DNA of 62,957 bases from Nitrososphaerota archaeon (lineage in GTDB: Archaea > Thermoproteota > Nitrososphaeria > Nitrososphaerales > Nitrosopumilaceae): NCBI GenBank assembly GCA_022573895.1, contig JACZTB010000006.1:1-62957 (forward strand). The letters run 5' to 3'. The notes beneath the pieces are model-generated. The model did no database searches, had not been told where the DNA came from, and saw nothing but the letters and a program-made list of their open reading frames with translations. Shown here in pieces: positions 14,217 to 22,562 of this stretch. Every line of letters begins with the position of its first letter. Position 1 is the stretch's first letter. The position numbers and the translations under genes were made by a program.

Positions 14217-14876
14217 TTAGGTCATAGAATCCATTATTTGTTTAAAGACTGAGAAGGGTTGCGCTCCGCTAATTTGTTGTTGTCCATCAGGTCCCACAAT
14301 GAAGAAGCCGGGAGTTCCATTTACACCGTTTTTTCTTGCTTGTTGTATGTTATACTGTACACGTTTGGAATATTTTTCAGAATCAAGACAACTTTCAAAC
14401 AGTTCCATATCAAGATCTAAGCTAAATGCAAAAGCTTTTAGTCTTTCAGAATTTGCCCAACCATTATCAATTGATTCTTGTAAATTGTAAAGAATGTCGT
14501 GATATTCCCAATACATTCCTTGGTCTTCAGCACAATATGATGCTTGAGCTGCCTTTGGAGAATCTCTTCCCAAAAATGCCAAATCAACAAACACTAGATT
14601 TGCTTTTCCAGTATCAATATAATCTTGAACTATTGCAGGTTTTGTTTCATGAAACCACGCATAGCATTGTTCACATTGATAATCACCAAATTCAACAATA
14701 GTAATAGCGGCAGAAGGATCACCTAAAATTGGTGAGCCCATAGCAGTAGAAATGGTGCCGTGTGTTCTACCCATGTCAAGATTTACAGTTTCAGATGGAG
14801 ATGATGAATATGATGCAGCTATTCCTGCAACAATTACTACAACAATGACGCTTATAATTACGCCTTTTTTATTCAT
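14217..14876 (-). CDS. DsbA-like thiol-disulfide oxidoreductase, membrane-anchored
   Basis: 219 residues. An uncleaved or signal-type hydrophobic segment (5-22) exports the protein. The thioredoxin-fold domain has the active site FGDYQCEQCYAW with Cys68 and Cys71, and the cis-Pro loop GVNGTPGFFI near the C-terminus. The inserted helical domain carries another Cys pair (SYCAED, ESCLDS). It probably forms or shuffles disulfides outside the cell membrane. Directly followed by the four-helix membrane gene, a candidate electron-transfer partner. ATG 14876. Confidence 0.85.
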   Translation of the reverse strand: MNKKGVIISVIVVVIVAGIAASYSSSPSETVNLDMGRTHGTISTAMGSPILGDPSAAITIVEFGDYQCEQCYAWFHETKPAIVQDYIDTGKANLVFVDLAFLGRDSPKAAQASYCAEDQGMYWEYHDILYNLQESIDNGWANSERLKAFAFSLDLDMELFESCLDSEKYSKRVQYNIQQARKNGVNGTPGFFIVGPDGQQQISGAQPFSVFKQIMDSMT

Positions 14877-14908
14877 TATCTATAACAGTAAAAGTTGATT
14901 AAAAAAAC

Positions 14909-15106
14909 TTATTCCAAATTACGGGAAGATTGTCGTTTAAACATATTTACAAATTTTGAGATGACAATATCAATTGGGCATATCTCACAAGCAACAGTTG
15001 ATGAATGTCTATCAAAATGCTTTTCAAATTTTTCTCGTGATTCAAAAATTAAATCACATCTAGCGCAATAAACCTTTGTTACATTATTTTTTGAAGGTTT
15101 TTTCAT
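14909..15106 (-). CDS. C2H2 zinc-finger protein, 65 aa
   Basis: Start chosen at ATG 15106 (MKKPSKNNVTKVYCARC) because a TATA box lies about 26 bases upstream, as expected for a leaderless transcript; the longer frame from 15160 would place the box inside the gene. A finger CARCDLIFESREKFEKHFDRH is complete, and a further Cys pair (ACEIC) follows. The basic tail (FKRQSSRNLE) may bind nucleic acid. Small single-finger proteins are common around this window. Confidence 0.7.
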   Translation of the reverse strand: MKKPSKNNVTKVYCARCDLIFESREKFEKHFDRHSSTVACEICPIDIVISKFVNMFKRQSSRNLE

Positions 15107-15127
15107 AATTATTTTTGAGGGTTTATG

Positions 15128-15136
15128 CTTATAAAG
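15128..15136 (-). promoter_or_regulatory. TATA box of a leaderless promoter
   Basis: On the minus strand ctttataag is centred about 26 bases before ATG 15106. That distance is typical between box A and the start site in archaea, implying transcription starts at or near the A of the ATG. It decides the start of the zinc-finger gene. Confidence 0.5.
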
Positions 15137-15269
15137 ATCCTGTTGAAAATCAACATACACAAAATTATGTTTTAGAATATCTGGAGAGAGTTCTATTTTA
15201 TGATTTTGTAATACTTGTTTGAATGTTGGAAATTAAAAGAAACACAATTTTCAGAATTTCCAAATAGAT

Positions 15270-15638
15270 TCAGAGATAATGTATCAGCATATGAGTATTA
15301 AGTTCAACCTGATATCTTGTTACAAATCCACAGTGGGTACATGAAAACATATCAGATTGAGGTACAGCATCTCTCTCTATGATTTTGCCAGAGATTGATT
15401 TAATGAGTATAGTTTCATTATTAGATATTACAGCAAAATTGTGGCCTTCTCCAATTGAATTTAAAAATTCTTTGATTGAAGTAATGACTTTGTTAATATC
15501 AATTACTTCATCATCATCTAAAGTGGTTAGAGTAAATTGATGATGTTTTAGAGTAGGAATAGCTGCTGCTTGGTCTGAGACATAAACAACTAATTCATTT
15601 TTTATTGATAAAACATCTTTGCAATCAATTGTAAGCAT
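15270..15638 (-). CDS. Protein with C-terminal C2H2 zinc finger, 122 aa
   Basis: ATG 15638. Residues 1-90 form an alpha/beta domain of unknown type (starts MLTIDCKDVLSIKNELVVYV). Residues about 97-122 are one C2H2 finger (FSCTHCGFVTRY ... HMLIHYL). It is probably a regulator with a sensing or dimerising N-terminal domain. Divergent from the gene at 15711, with 72 bases of shared promoter region. Confidence 0.65.
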   Translation of the reverse strand: MLTIDCKDVLSIKNELVVYVSDQAAAIPTLKHHQFTLTTLDDDEVIDINKVITSIKEFLNSIGEGHNFAVISNNETILIKSISGKIIERDAVPQSDMFSCTHCGFVTRYQVELNTHMLIHYL

Positions 15639-15710
15639 GAAATTTTAGGACTAAATCAGTATTTTAGTTTAACAATGATTATTATGGTTTAATATAGTAA
15701 ATTTTTGTAG

Positions 15711-16097
15711 ATGGCAATTTCAGAAACCTTTGGAATTGAGAAAGGTTATGGAGAAGAAGTCATTACATGGCTAAATGGACAAGCAAAATCCCAGGGTGCA
15801 AAACTTGAAGCAAGATTATATGATTATTACATTACTACTAAAAATTTTGGAGATTTTGAAATGTTTTCATGGATGGGCGATGTGCAAATTGCAAGAAAAT
15901 TAATCATCAAAGCAAGTAAACGATTTAAGATAAAAGTTATTGAAGGAGGATACAAGCCTAAAGAAAGAGTGTTGAGAATGAAAAAATTTGATTTTGCAAA
16001 AGTCAAAAGAGGAAATAAAACAATAGGACAATTAGAATTTGTAGTATCAAGATTTGGAAATAATCAATGGGAAATTCAAAGTGAAGAACGCCATTAA
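15711..16097 (+). CDS. Conserved hypothetical protein, 128 aa
   Basis: ATG 15711. Soluble and basic, mixed alpha/beta (starts MAISETFGIEKGYGEEVITW), with no metal or catalytic motif evident. It ends 27 bases before the hydroxyisobutyrate-dehydrogenase-like gene, same strand, possibly the same transcript. Appears lineage-specific. Function unknown. Confidence 0.7.
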   Translation: MAISETFGIEKGYGEEVITWLNGQAKSQGAKLEARLYDYYITTKNFGDFEMFSWMGDVQIARKLIIKASKRFKIKVIEGGYKPKERVLRMKKFDFAKVKRGNKTIGQLEFVVSRFGNNQWEIQSEERH

Positions 16098-16124
16098 ACT
16101 TAGAATTTCATAGAATGAATAAAG

Positions 16125-17003
16125 ATGATAAAAATAGGAATTATTGGACTTGGAATGTTAGGAAATGCAGTTGCTTTACACTTACTAGATTCAGGTTTTG
16201 AAGTAACAGTATACAATAGAACAAAAGAAAAAACAACAAAGGCAAGAGAAAAAGGAGCCAAAGTTGTAACATCGCCAAAAGAGATTGCAGAAAATTCAGA
16301 ATTAATCATTACAGTGGTAAAAGATGCAACCGCAGTGAAAGAAATATCATTTGAGAAAGATGGAATCATAGAAGGAATGCATGAAAAACTAATTGTTGCA
16401 GATATGAGTACAATTGACCCGTCAGAATCCAAAAATATTACAAGAAAATTTCAAGAACACAATATCCATAAATTGGACATTCCAGTAATGGGTGGACCAA
16501 ATGTTGCCATAACAGGAGACTTGGTCATGATGGCATCAGGAAACAAAGAAAGTTTTGATCATTGTAAAAATGTCTTTGAAAAAATTGCAAACAAAGTATT
16601 TTTTCTAGGAGAAAGTGGTGTAGCTCACTCTGTTAAACTAGCCATGAATCTACAAATAACCATGCTGGCACTTGCATTATCTGAAGGAATTATTCTTGTC
16701 AAAAAGGCAAATGTAGATCCAAAAATTTTTCTTAAAATTTTAAACTCTACGTATTTCAAAACTGGAATGAGTGAAAAAAAGGCATTCAAGATGATTGACG
16801 GTAAATATGATGCAACATTCTCACTTATCAATCTAAAAAAAGACATTAGTACAATAACAAGTGCTGCAAAATCATTAGGAATTGAACTTCCAATGATCAA
16901 AAAAGCAGAAGAAGTGTATGAAAATGCAGTCAAAGAGGGATTTGGGGAATTGGACTATACAGGAATTATCAAATACATTAAAAAAATTAATCAACCCAAA
17001 TAA
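16125..17003 (+). CDS. 3-hydroxyisobutyrate-dehydrogenase-like NAD(P)-dependent oxidoreductase
   Basis: 292 residues, normal length. The N-terminal Rossmann domain has GLGMLG (8-13) and VYNRTKEK. The substrate loop is DIPVMGGPNVAITGDL. The catalytic Lys lies in GVAHSVKLAMN, where many relatives have GxGxxxKxxNN. The C-terminal helical domain dimerises. The family oxidises beta-hydroxyacids or reduces semialdehydes and succinic/glyoxylic compounds. Substrate cannot be read from the sequence; a semialdehyde of the carbon-fixation cycle is one option. An SDR gene follows 61 bases on. Confidence 0.85.
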   Translation: MIKIGIIGLGMLGNAVALHLLDSGFEVTVYNRTKEKTTKAREKGAKVVTSPKEIAENSELIITVVKDATAVKEISFEKDGIIEGMHEKLIVADMSTIDPSESKNITRKFQEHNIHKLDIPVMGGPNVAITGDLVMMASGNKESFDHCKNVFEKIANKVFFLGESGVAHSVKLAMNLQITMLALALSEGIILVKKANVDPKIFLKILNSTYFKTGMSEKKAFKMIDGKYDATFSLINLKKDISTITSAAKSLGIELPMIKKAEEVYENAVKEGFGELDYTGIIKYIKKINQPK

Positions 17004-17064
17004 AATCAAATTTATGAATGGGGCAAAACAAAAATTCTATAAGTTATGACACTAATATGATTTT

Positions 17065-17826
17065 ATGCGATTAAATGACAAAGTTGCTATTGTTACAGGT
17101 GCATCAAGTGACATAGGGAAAGGAATCGTAAAGAGATTTGCAGAAGAGGGTGCCAAAGTTGTTCTAGTTGCAAGAAATCTAGAAGGATTAGAAAAGACTA
17201 GAAAAGAAGTAGGAAATGAAGATTCTACTGCATCAATAACATGTGATTTGACTGATGAATCACAAGTATTACAAGCTGTCAATCAAATTATGGACACATA
17301 TGGTAAAATCGATATTTTAGTGAACAATGCAGGAGCAATTAATGATCCTGTACATTTTCATGATATGCAAGATTCAGAAATTAAAAAACTCATTGACATT
17401 AACATGTTAGGTGCATTTCACATGACAAAGGCAGTTCTTTCAAAAATGTCAGATGTCAAAAGTGGGACAATTGTAAACATTGGTTCCATTTCAAGTGAAA
17501 GGGCAATTCCAAGAGTTCATTTGGCAGTATATTCTGCCACTAAAGCAGCAATTTCGATGTTTACAAAATCAATTGCAATAGAATATGCAAGAAGAAATAT
17601 CAGATGTAATTGTGTCAATCCAGGGATTATTAATTCAGGAATGATAAAGCCATATCTTGATGATCCTAAAGCAAGAAAAGTTCTTGAGGAAAGATTACCC
17701 CTTGCAAGGATAGGAGAACCGTTAGATGTTGCAAATGCAGCACTGTATTTAGCATCAGATGAGGCAAATTGGGTTACAGGGATTATTCTAAATGTTGATG
17801 GTGGCAAAACAGCTTCAGAAGGATAA
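17065..17826 (+). CDS. Short-chain dehydrogenase/reductase
   Basis: 253 residues, classical [13 protein letters not shown] cofactor motif (about 12-21), NNAG (about 89-92), catalytic Ser in [13 protein letters not shown] with Tyr and Lys, and a PGIINSGM segment. Arg in the second strand (VARN) suggests NADP(H). Likely acts on a 3-oxoacyl or sugar-type carbonyl. ATG 17065. Its stop abuts the convergent DUF99 gene with no gap. Unlike the tandem SDR at 1448 it keeps the complete catalytic set. Confidence 0.88.
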   Translation: MRLNDKVAIVTGASSDIGKGIVKRFAEEGAKVVLVARNLEGLEKTRKEVGNEDSTASITCDLTDESQVLQAVNQIMDTYGKIDILVNNAGAINDPVHFHDMQDSEIKKLIDINMLGAFHMTKAVLSKMSDVKSGTIVNIGSISSERAIPRVHLAVYSATKAAISMFTKSIAIEYARRNIRCNCVNPGIINSGMIKPYLDDPKARKVLEERLPLARIGEPLDVANAALYLASDEANWVTGIILNVDGGKTASEG

Positions 17827-18396
17827 TCATTTCTGAAGTAATGTTTTTGCAAGTAATTGTGATACACGAATAGATTCTGGAACAGAACCATGTAATGTTA
17901 ATTTATTTAGAAGATGTTTTACATCACCTAAAGTACAACCCTCTTTTCTAACAAAAACATCATGAGAGGTACTTAGAGTAATTTTTTCTCGTTTACCTAA
18001 TTTTTGATATGCAGAAATTTTTGATTCAAATGAATTTGGAAAATGGTGTTTGATTGCATCTTCAATCCCCAGAGAATCATTGTAAGATATTCCAATTATT
18101 GGGATTTTCAAAGAATCATATAATTTTTTGATGTTAATTATATTATACATAGATACTATCAAACCAGAAATCAAAACATAATTAATATCAGATCTCTGAA
18201 GTTTATCATACATCTCTAAGATTGTGTCAGTGGCATCATCCCCTTCTAATGTTGCACTTCCAAAGACAAAACCATCTATTACAAAATCTCGTCGCATTAC
18301 AATTCCAGCAAAGATAGATTTTGAAGAATTTTGTTTGAAGCTTTCCGCAATTGCGAGTCCACGTAATCCCTTTTTTTCAAGATGGAGAGATCTCAT
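17827..18396 (-). CDS. DUF99 family protein (endonuclease dU-like)
   Basis: 189 residues covering the archaeal DUF99 family: GLRGLAIAESF near the start, FAGIVMRRDFVIDGFVFG, then TILEMYDKLQRSDINYVLISGL and IPIIGISYND. Annotated in databases as endonuclease dU for similarity to a deoxyuridine nuclease, with little direct proof in this lineage. ATG 18396. A small single-helix ORF (18377-18502) overlaps its start and may be its operon leader. Confidence 0.85.
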   Translation of the reverse strand: MRSLHLEKKGLRGLAIAESFKQNSSKSIFAGIVMRRDFVIDGFVFGSATLEGDDATDTILEMYDKLQRSDINYVLISGLIVSMYNIINIKKLYDSLKIPIIGISYNDSLGIEDAIKHHFPNSFESKISAYQKLGKREKITLSTSHDVFVRKEGCTLGDVKHLLNKLTLHGSVPESIRVSQLLAKTLLQK

Positions 18397-18502
18397 GATT
18401 CTTGCTCCTCAAATATACACGATAACTTAGTCCAGTAATTATCATAATAATTCCAGTAACTACGGACCACATTACAAAAGACGAGATTTCAGCTTCATCC
18501 AC
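18377..18502 (-). CDS. Small single-helix membrane protein, 41 aa
   Basis: GTG 18502 to TGA 18379-18377. The acidic N-terminus (DEAEISS) is followed by one membrane helix (MWSVVTGIIMIITGLSYRV) and a basic tail, the arrangement of a type I small membrane protein. It overlaps the start of the DUF99 gene by 20 bases in another frame. No family known. Confidence 0.45.
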   Translation of the reverse strand: MDEAEISSFVMWSVVTGIIMIITGLSYRVYLRSKNHEISPS

Positions 18503-18554
18503 AATAAATTACAAATCAGTAAACATCTAAATAGATTTAGTACAAACTGAATTT

Positions 18555-18764
18555 ATGCCTGAATTCATATGTCCTGATTGTGGAAAACGCCTATTTCATG
18601 AAAATGAAACCACATTAAAAATAGAAGAAACAGTTCATTCAAAATTCTGTAGAAAAAAAGAGGGAGAAACTCACAGTTTTATGCACAGAGATCCAGCACA
18701 TATGCAAACTTATGATTCAGAAAGAGAATATGATACCGCAGGAACAGCTATTTTGAAAAAATAA
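18555..18764 (+). CDS. Small zinc-binding protein, 69 aa
   Basis: ATG 18555. Begins MPEFICPDCGKRLFHEN, with one CxxC knuckle, a further Cys (KFCRKK) and several His (THSFMH, PAHMQ) that could complete a metal site. The C-terminal part is hydrophilic. It lies 51 bases before the flavoprotein gene, same strand. Unknown role. Confidence 0.65.
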   Translation: MPEFICPDCGKRLFHENETTLKIEETVHSKFCRKKEGETHSFMHRDPAHMQTYDSEREYDTAGTAILKK

Positions 18765-18815
18765 TTCCTACAACATACCTCAAAATTATATCCTAGGTCG
18801 AATGATTCAAGTCAA

Positions 18816-20030
18816 TTGTCAGAAGAATACTATTATGATTTGGTAGTTGTGGGTGGAGGTCCAGCAGGGTCATCTGCAGCATTTGTGGCTGCAAAAAATG
18901 GAATTAAAGTAGCATTACTTGAAAAAGAAAGTTCAATTGCAGAGACAGTTAGAACCAGTGGAGTCACATGGATACAAAGTATCAAAGAGTTTGGAATTCC
19001 AGATGATTGTTTTAATCCAATTAGAAATTTTTCGTTTTGTTCACCAAATAATGAAATCACCATCAGTGATTCAATTCCAAGAGCAGCAGTATTAGATGTT
19101 AGAAAAACATACAGATGGTTAGCACATGAAGCAGAAAAAGCAGGTGCAGATATTTTTGTTAAAGTTAATGTTAATGAAGTTGCAAAAAATGACAAAGGTG
19201 ACATTGTTGGGGTAAGTGGAGTTGGACCTAATGGAAAAATGACATTTCATTCTAAAGTAGTGATTGATGCAAGTGGATTTCCTTCAACAGTTTGTAAAGC
19301 AATGGGTTTTGTTACTCAATGGAAAAGATTTGGGGCAGGAGCTGAATATGAAGTGAAAGTTGAGAATGTAGATTCTGAAACGTGGTGGTTAATGGTAGGA
19401 AAACAATATTCACCTGCAGGATATGCATGGATTTTTCCTTTAGGAAACAATATCGTAAGAATTGGGGTGGGCATAGGGAAACCAGAATCAAATATTGATC
19501 CAACACAAAGACTAGAAGAATTAATGAAGAAAAAACCAGGTCCAATTAAAAAACTAGGAAAAATAACACCAATAGAATTTCACTATGGATTAATTCCAAA
19601 TGATGGGTTGTCAAGAAAAACAGTCTTTAATAATTTGATGCTTATAGGAGATACTGCAGGACATGCAAATCCACTTGTTTTAGAAGGAATTCGTTACGCA
19701 ATAAAATTTGGAAGAGTAGCAGGAAAAGTGTCATCTGATGCCATAAAATCTGGAACGACTGATGAATCTGCACTTTATCCATACGAAAAAAACTGGAGGA
19801 AGGAAATTGAATCAAAAATCAAATATGCAGGAAAAGTTCAGGACAGATGGATTAATCTATCAGACGAAGAATGGGACAAAGAATTGGATATAATCAAGGA
19901 ATTAAAAGCTGAAGAATTTATTGATTTCATTAAAGCCGATTTTGGATTATCTAACATGATTAAATTGGCAACACATCATCCAAAATTTGTGGTAAGACAA
20001 CTCTTCAATTTAGTGAAAGGAAAAAATTAG
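18816..20030 (+). CDS. Geranylgeranyl reductase family flavoprotein
   Basis: 404 residues from TTG 18816. FAD-binding GGGPAGSSAA (about 13-22) with EKE at the end of strand 2; the second FAD motif GDTAGHANPLVLEGIRYA is typical of the family, as is YAWIFPLG. Relatives saturate isoprenoid chains of archaeal ether lipids or menaquinone, or oxidise other lipids. Two or more paralogues per genome are usual, so the exact substrate is open. Ends 2 bases before a methyltransferase gene, suggesting joint action on a lipid or quinone (inference). Confidence 0.88.
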   Translation: MSEEYYYDLVVVGGGPAGSSAAFVAAKNGIKVALLEKESSIAETVRTSGVTWIQSIKEFGIPDDCFNPIRNFSFCSPNNEITISDSIPRAAVLDVRKTYRWLAHEAEKAGADIFVKVNVNEVAKNDKGDIVGVSGVGPNGKMTFHSKVVIDASGFPSTVCKAMGFVTQWKRFGAGAEYEVKVENVDSETWWLMVGKQYSPAGYAWIFPLGNNIVRIGVGIGKPESNIDPTQRLEELMKKKPGPIKKLGKITPIEFHYGLIPNDGLSRKTVFNNLMLIGDTAGHANPLVLEGIRYAIKFGRVAGKVSSDAIKSGTTDESALYPYEKNWRKEIESKIKYAGKVQDRWINLSDEEWDKELDIIKELKAEEFIDFIKADFGLSNMIKLATHHPKFVVRQLFNLVKGKN

Positions 20031-20032
20031 TC

Positions 20033-20662
20033 ATGAATGGAGTTAGACAAACGTTTGACAAATGGGCTCAAAATGGCAGAGCAGAATTAATGGAGAAAGA
20101 ACATGACAATAATGTCTCAAAATTTTTAAAAACTATATCATTTGATAAACCATTTACATTTCTTGATGTTGGATGTGGAAATGGATGGGTGGTAAGAAAA
20201 ATTGCTAAAGAAAACAATTGTAAAAAATGTATAGGGATCGACATAAGTAAGAAGATGATTGTTCAAGCTAAAAAGAAACAGGATAATAATAAAGAAGAGT
20301 TTCTTCATGTGGATATTGAATCGTGGAATTACAAAGGAAAATTTAATTTTATTTTCTCAATGGAAACACTTTACTATGCAGACTCGATTGAAGTGGCACT
20401 TGAAAAAATTTACAAATTGTTGAAACCTAGTGGACAGTTTTTTTGTGGAACTGACTTTTACTCAGATAACAAGGCAACTGCAAGATGGGCAGTTAATATG
20501 AAAATACAAATGCATCTTCATTCAAAAAAAGAATGGAAGAAATTTTTTCGAAATGCAGGATTTGAAGTAAAAACAAAACATATCAAAGATTTAAAAAACA
20601 AAAAGAAATGGAAAAGAGAATTTGGGACTTTGTTCATTACAGGCACAAAACCTGAAAAGTAA
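20033..20662 (+). CDS. Class I SAM-dependent methyltransferase
   Basis: 209 residues. Motif I FLDVGCGNGW (about 44-53), acidic strand-2 end GIDISKKM, motif near METLYYAD and a post-motif LKPSGQFFCGTDF define the fold (Methyltransf_11/25 type). The C-terminal basic region (KDLKNKKKWKRE) is unusual for small-molecule enzymes. ATG 20033, 2 bases after the reductase gene, so the two are an operon. Substrate unknown. Confidence 0.85.
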   Translation: MNGVRQTFDKWAQNGRAELMEKEHDNNVSKFLKTISFDKPFTFLDVGCGNGWVVRKIAKENNCKKCIGIDISKKMIVQAKKKQDNNKEEFLHVDIESWNYKGKFNFIFSMETLYYADSIEVALEKIYKLLKPSGQFFCGTDFYSDNKATARWAVNMKIQMHLHSKKEWKKFFRNAGFEVKTKHIKDLKNKKKWKREFGTLFITGTKPEK

Positions 20663-20692
20663 AACTCAAATGCAATAAAGGGATATTATTTC

Positions 20693-20978
20693 TATGTGAG
20701 CTGGAGCACGACACACTGCTACGGCAGAGGAAACTCCTCCCTCCATACAGGAAATGTGATCTGGAGATAGATAATCAGAGATGATTGGCAACGGAACAGA
20801 AAAAAATCCAATATGGCGCACAATGATGGCGAAACCTGAGATTTCCATAAAAGGAATGAAAAAAGCCGACCCACATGGAGCAAGGCCAAACAGAACTCAA
20901 GGTTCCTGTACCAAGTTCAGGTAGGCTGCAAAGCGAAATATCGTGAAAACAGAAGGAGGGTTACTCCCAGCACACATA
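20693..20978 (+). ncRNA. rnpB: RNase P RNA
   Basis: A 286-base non-coding stretch carries the conserved RNase P elements: gaggaaactcc (P4 5' side, CR-I) at about 20727 and acagaaggagggttactccc (CR-V/P4 3' side) at about 20949. The ends pair to close helix P1: tatgtg (20693-20698) with cacata (20973-20978), and gctgg (20700-20704) with ccagc (20967-20971). The RNA cuts 5' leaders from pre-tRNAs with archaeal Rpp proteins. A T-run follows the 3' end. It fills the gap 20663-21017, which has no ORF. Confidence 0.9.
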
Positions 20979-21017
20979 ATTTTTTAAAAATAAAAAATAA
21001 GATTGTAATTAGATATC

Positions 21018-22466
21018 TTACGACAATTGTCCTACAGCTTCTTTACAAACGTCGGTTCCACATTTGCAATCTGCACTGCATATACAATGTCCTTGCATTG
21101 CACAATCACATGAGTAATCAGGATCACCTGTATCTGCTTCGCAACCACAGGCTTGATCTACCATGGTAGGAGTTGCTGTTTGTGGTGGAGGGCTTTGTGG
21201 TGGAGGGCTTTGTGGTGGAGGGCTTTGTGGTGGAGGGCTTTGTGGTGGAGGGGGACTCGTTTGTGGAGTATCTCCATAAACACTTCTTGTTTTTTGATAT
21301 TCAGCATCATCTCTTAATTGTGCCTCGCCTCTATTGGTTTGATAACCACCAGATGATGCACTAGTTTGATAGCTTACTAATTTACTAGGATCAATTCCTT
21401 GTTGGCCTTGTGGTATCTTTTTGAGTGATCTGCTACTATAAATAAAAAATCCAATTCCTCCAAGAGCTGCCATTCCTGCCATGCCATAAACTATCATAAT
21501 TGGAAAGCCACCAGTTGAAGTTGTTGCATATCCAGATGGAGGTCTTGGGGTGACTCCTGCAATTTCAATTTCATCCAATGTATCTAATGCACCAAAACCA
21601 ATTAATGCTAAGCTACCTTGATCAGCAGATTGTACACTTCTAATAATATATTTTTGGTCAGACATTATCTCTGCTTCATAGATTTTTTCAATTTGTATTC
21701 CTTCTCTAATACTGCTTTCTCCCATAGTCCAGATAGAGACAACAAATCCGGAAATGCTTTCATCCAATCCAAATGTTCCAGCATCTACGTTGATTCCTGT
21801 TGGATCAAACAAAAAGTGCCAGTTTGTCATTGGTTGTTCTAAAATAAAGTCTGCATTAATGAGAGGTCTGGTAAGAACATTTTCTGCTTCAGTTCTAGCA
21901 AAGAACGTATACACTTGTGGTTCTTTGTCTCTAAGAATGTTTATTGGGATATTGATGTCCACACCGTCAATTAAAATTTCACCATCAACGCTTAATCCCC
22001 TCCAACCCAAATCAACTAAAGTTTTCTGAGTATCTTTTGTAATTACATAATTAGTTAATGTTCCTTCTAGAATTACTTTATAATCAATTGATGTACTGAT
22101 GTTTCTTGCTTTAAGATGAATATCATAAGTGACATTCAAGTCTGAAATTCTTACTTGGCTTCCATCAGAAATAATTTTTTGATTAAGTTTAGCTATTAAA
22201 TTTTGAACTCCAGGATTTGATGAATCAGCAGTGCCGGATATAGTCCATACTTTCCCACGTAATTCATCAAATAGATTTCCACCGTTTGGGTATTCGATAA
22301 AGATAGTTTTGAGATAACTCATTTTAAACGGAGATGAATCATTGTCTGGGTTAATTCTAGCATCTAATTGTGCAGCCCATGTAGGAGTACTAGTACCTAC
22401 AACGATAAGGCTTACAAGTAGGATTGTTAAAATAATAACCCTAGACACGAGAAAAATCAAGGCCAT
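21018..22466 (-). CDS. Membrane-anchored surface protein with PPPQS repeats and Cys-rich tail
   Basis: 482 residues from ATG 22466; a TTG at 22487 would add seven. An N-terminal signal segment (MALIFLVSRVIILTILLV, ending near WAAQ) leads to a beta-rich exported domain of about 300 residues. A transmembrane helix follows (FPIMIVYGMAGMAALGGIGF). The cytosolic tail has four PPPQS repeats and a terminal Cys-rich block of about 14 Cys (CGCEADTGD, CDCAMQGHCIC, CKCGTDVC), likely a metal-binding module. Topology suggests outside sensing linked to an inside metal site. No family recognised. Convergent with the RNase P RNA gene. Confidence 0.75.
   Translation of the reverse strand: MALIFLVSRVIILTILLVSLIVVGTSTPTWAAQLDARINPDNDSSPFKMSYLKTIFIEYPNGGNLFDELRGKVWTISGTADSSNPGVQNLIAKLNQKIISDGSQVRISDLNVTYDIHLKARNISTSIDYKVILEGTLTNYVITKDTQKTLVDLGWRGLSVDGEILIDGVDINIPINILRDKEPQVYTFFARTEAENVLTRPLINADFILEQPMTNWHFLFDPTGINVDAGTFGLDESISGFVVSIWTMGESSIREGIQIEKIYEAEIMSDQKYIIRSVQSADQGSLALIGFGALDTLDEIEIAGVTPRPPSGYATTSTGGFPIMIVYGMAGMAALGGIGFFIYSSRSLKKIPQGQQGIDPSKLVSYQTSASSGGYQTNRGEAQLRDDAEYQKTRSVYGDTPQTSPPPPQSPPPQSPPPQSPPPQSPPPQTATPTMVDQACGCEADTGDPDYSCDCAMQGHCICSADCKCGTDVCKEAVGQLS
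21181..21251. repeat. 15-bp tandem repeat encoding PPPQS
   Basis: The unit tgtggtggagggctt is perfectly repeated four times (21181-21240), followed by a partial copy. It encodes Pro-Pro-Pro-Gln-Ser on the minus strand in the linker between the membrane helix and the Cys-rich tail. Identity of copies indicates ongoing length variation. Confidence 0.9.
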
Positions 22467-22562
22467 TAAAGTAATAAACTTATCCAAAAAAATGATCGGT
22501 ATTTTTTGAAAAAGTAATATTGAGTGATGTAAGAAGACTTTGCAGTTTTAGGAGAAAATGAT

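Noticed and set aside
20666-20848. 60-codon minus-strand frame
   Set aside because: Lies within the RNase P RNA gene, whose conserved core and P1 pairing explain this stretch.
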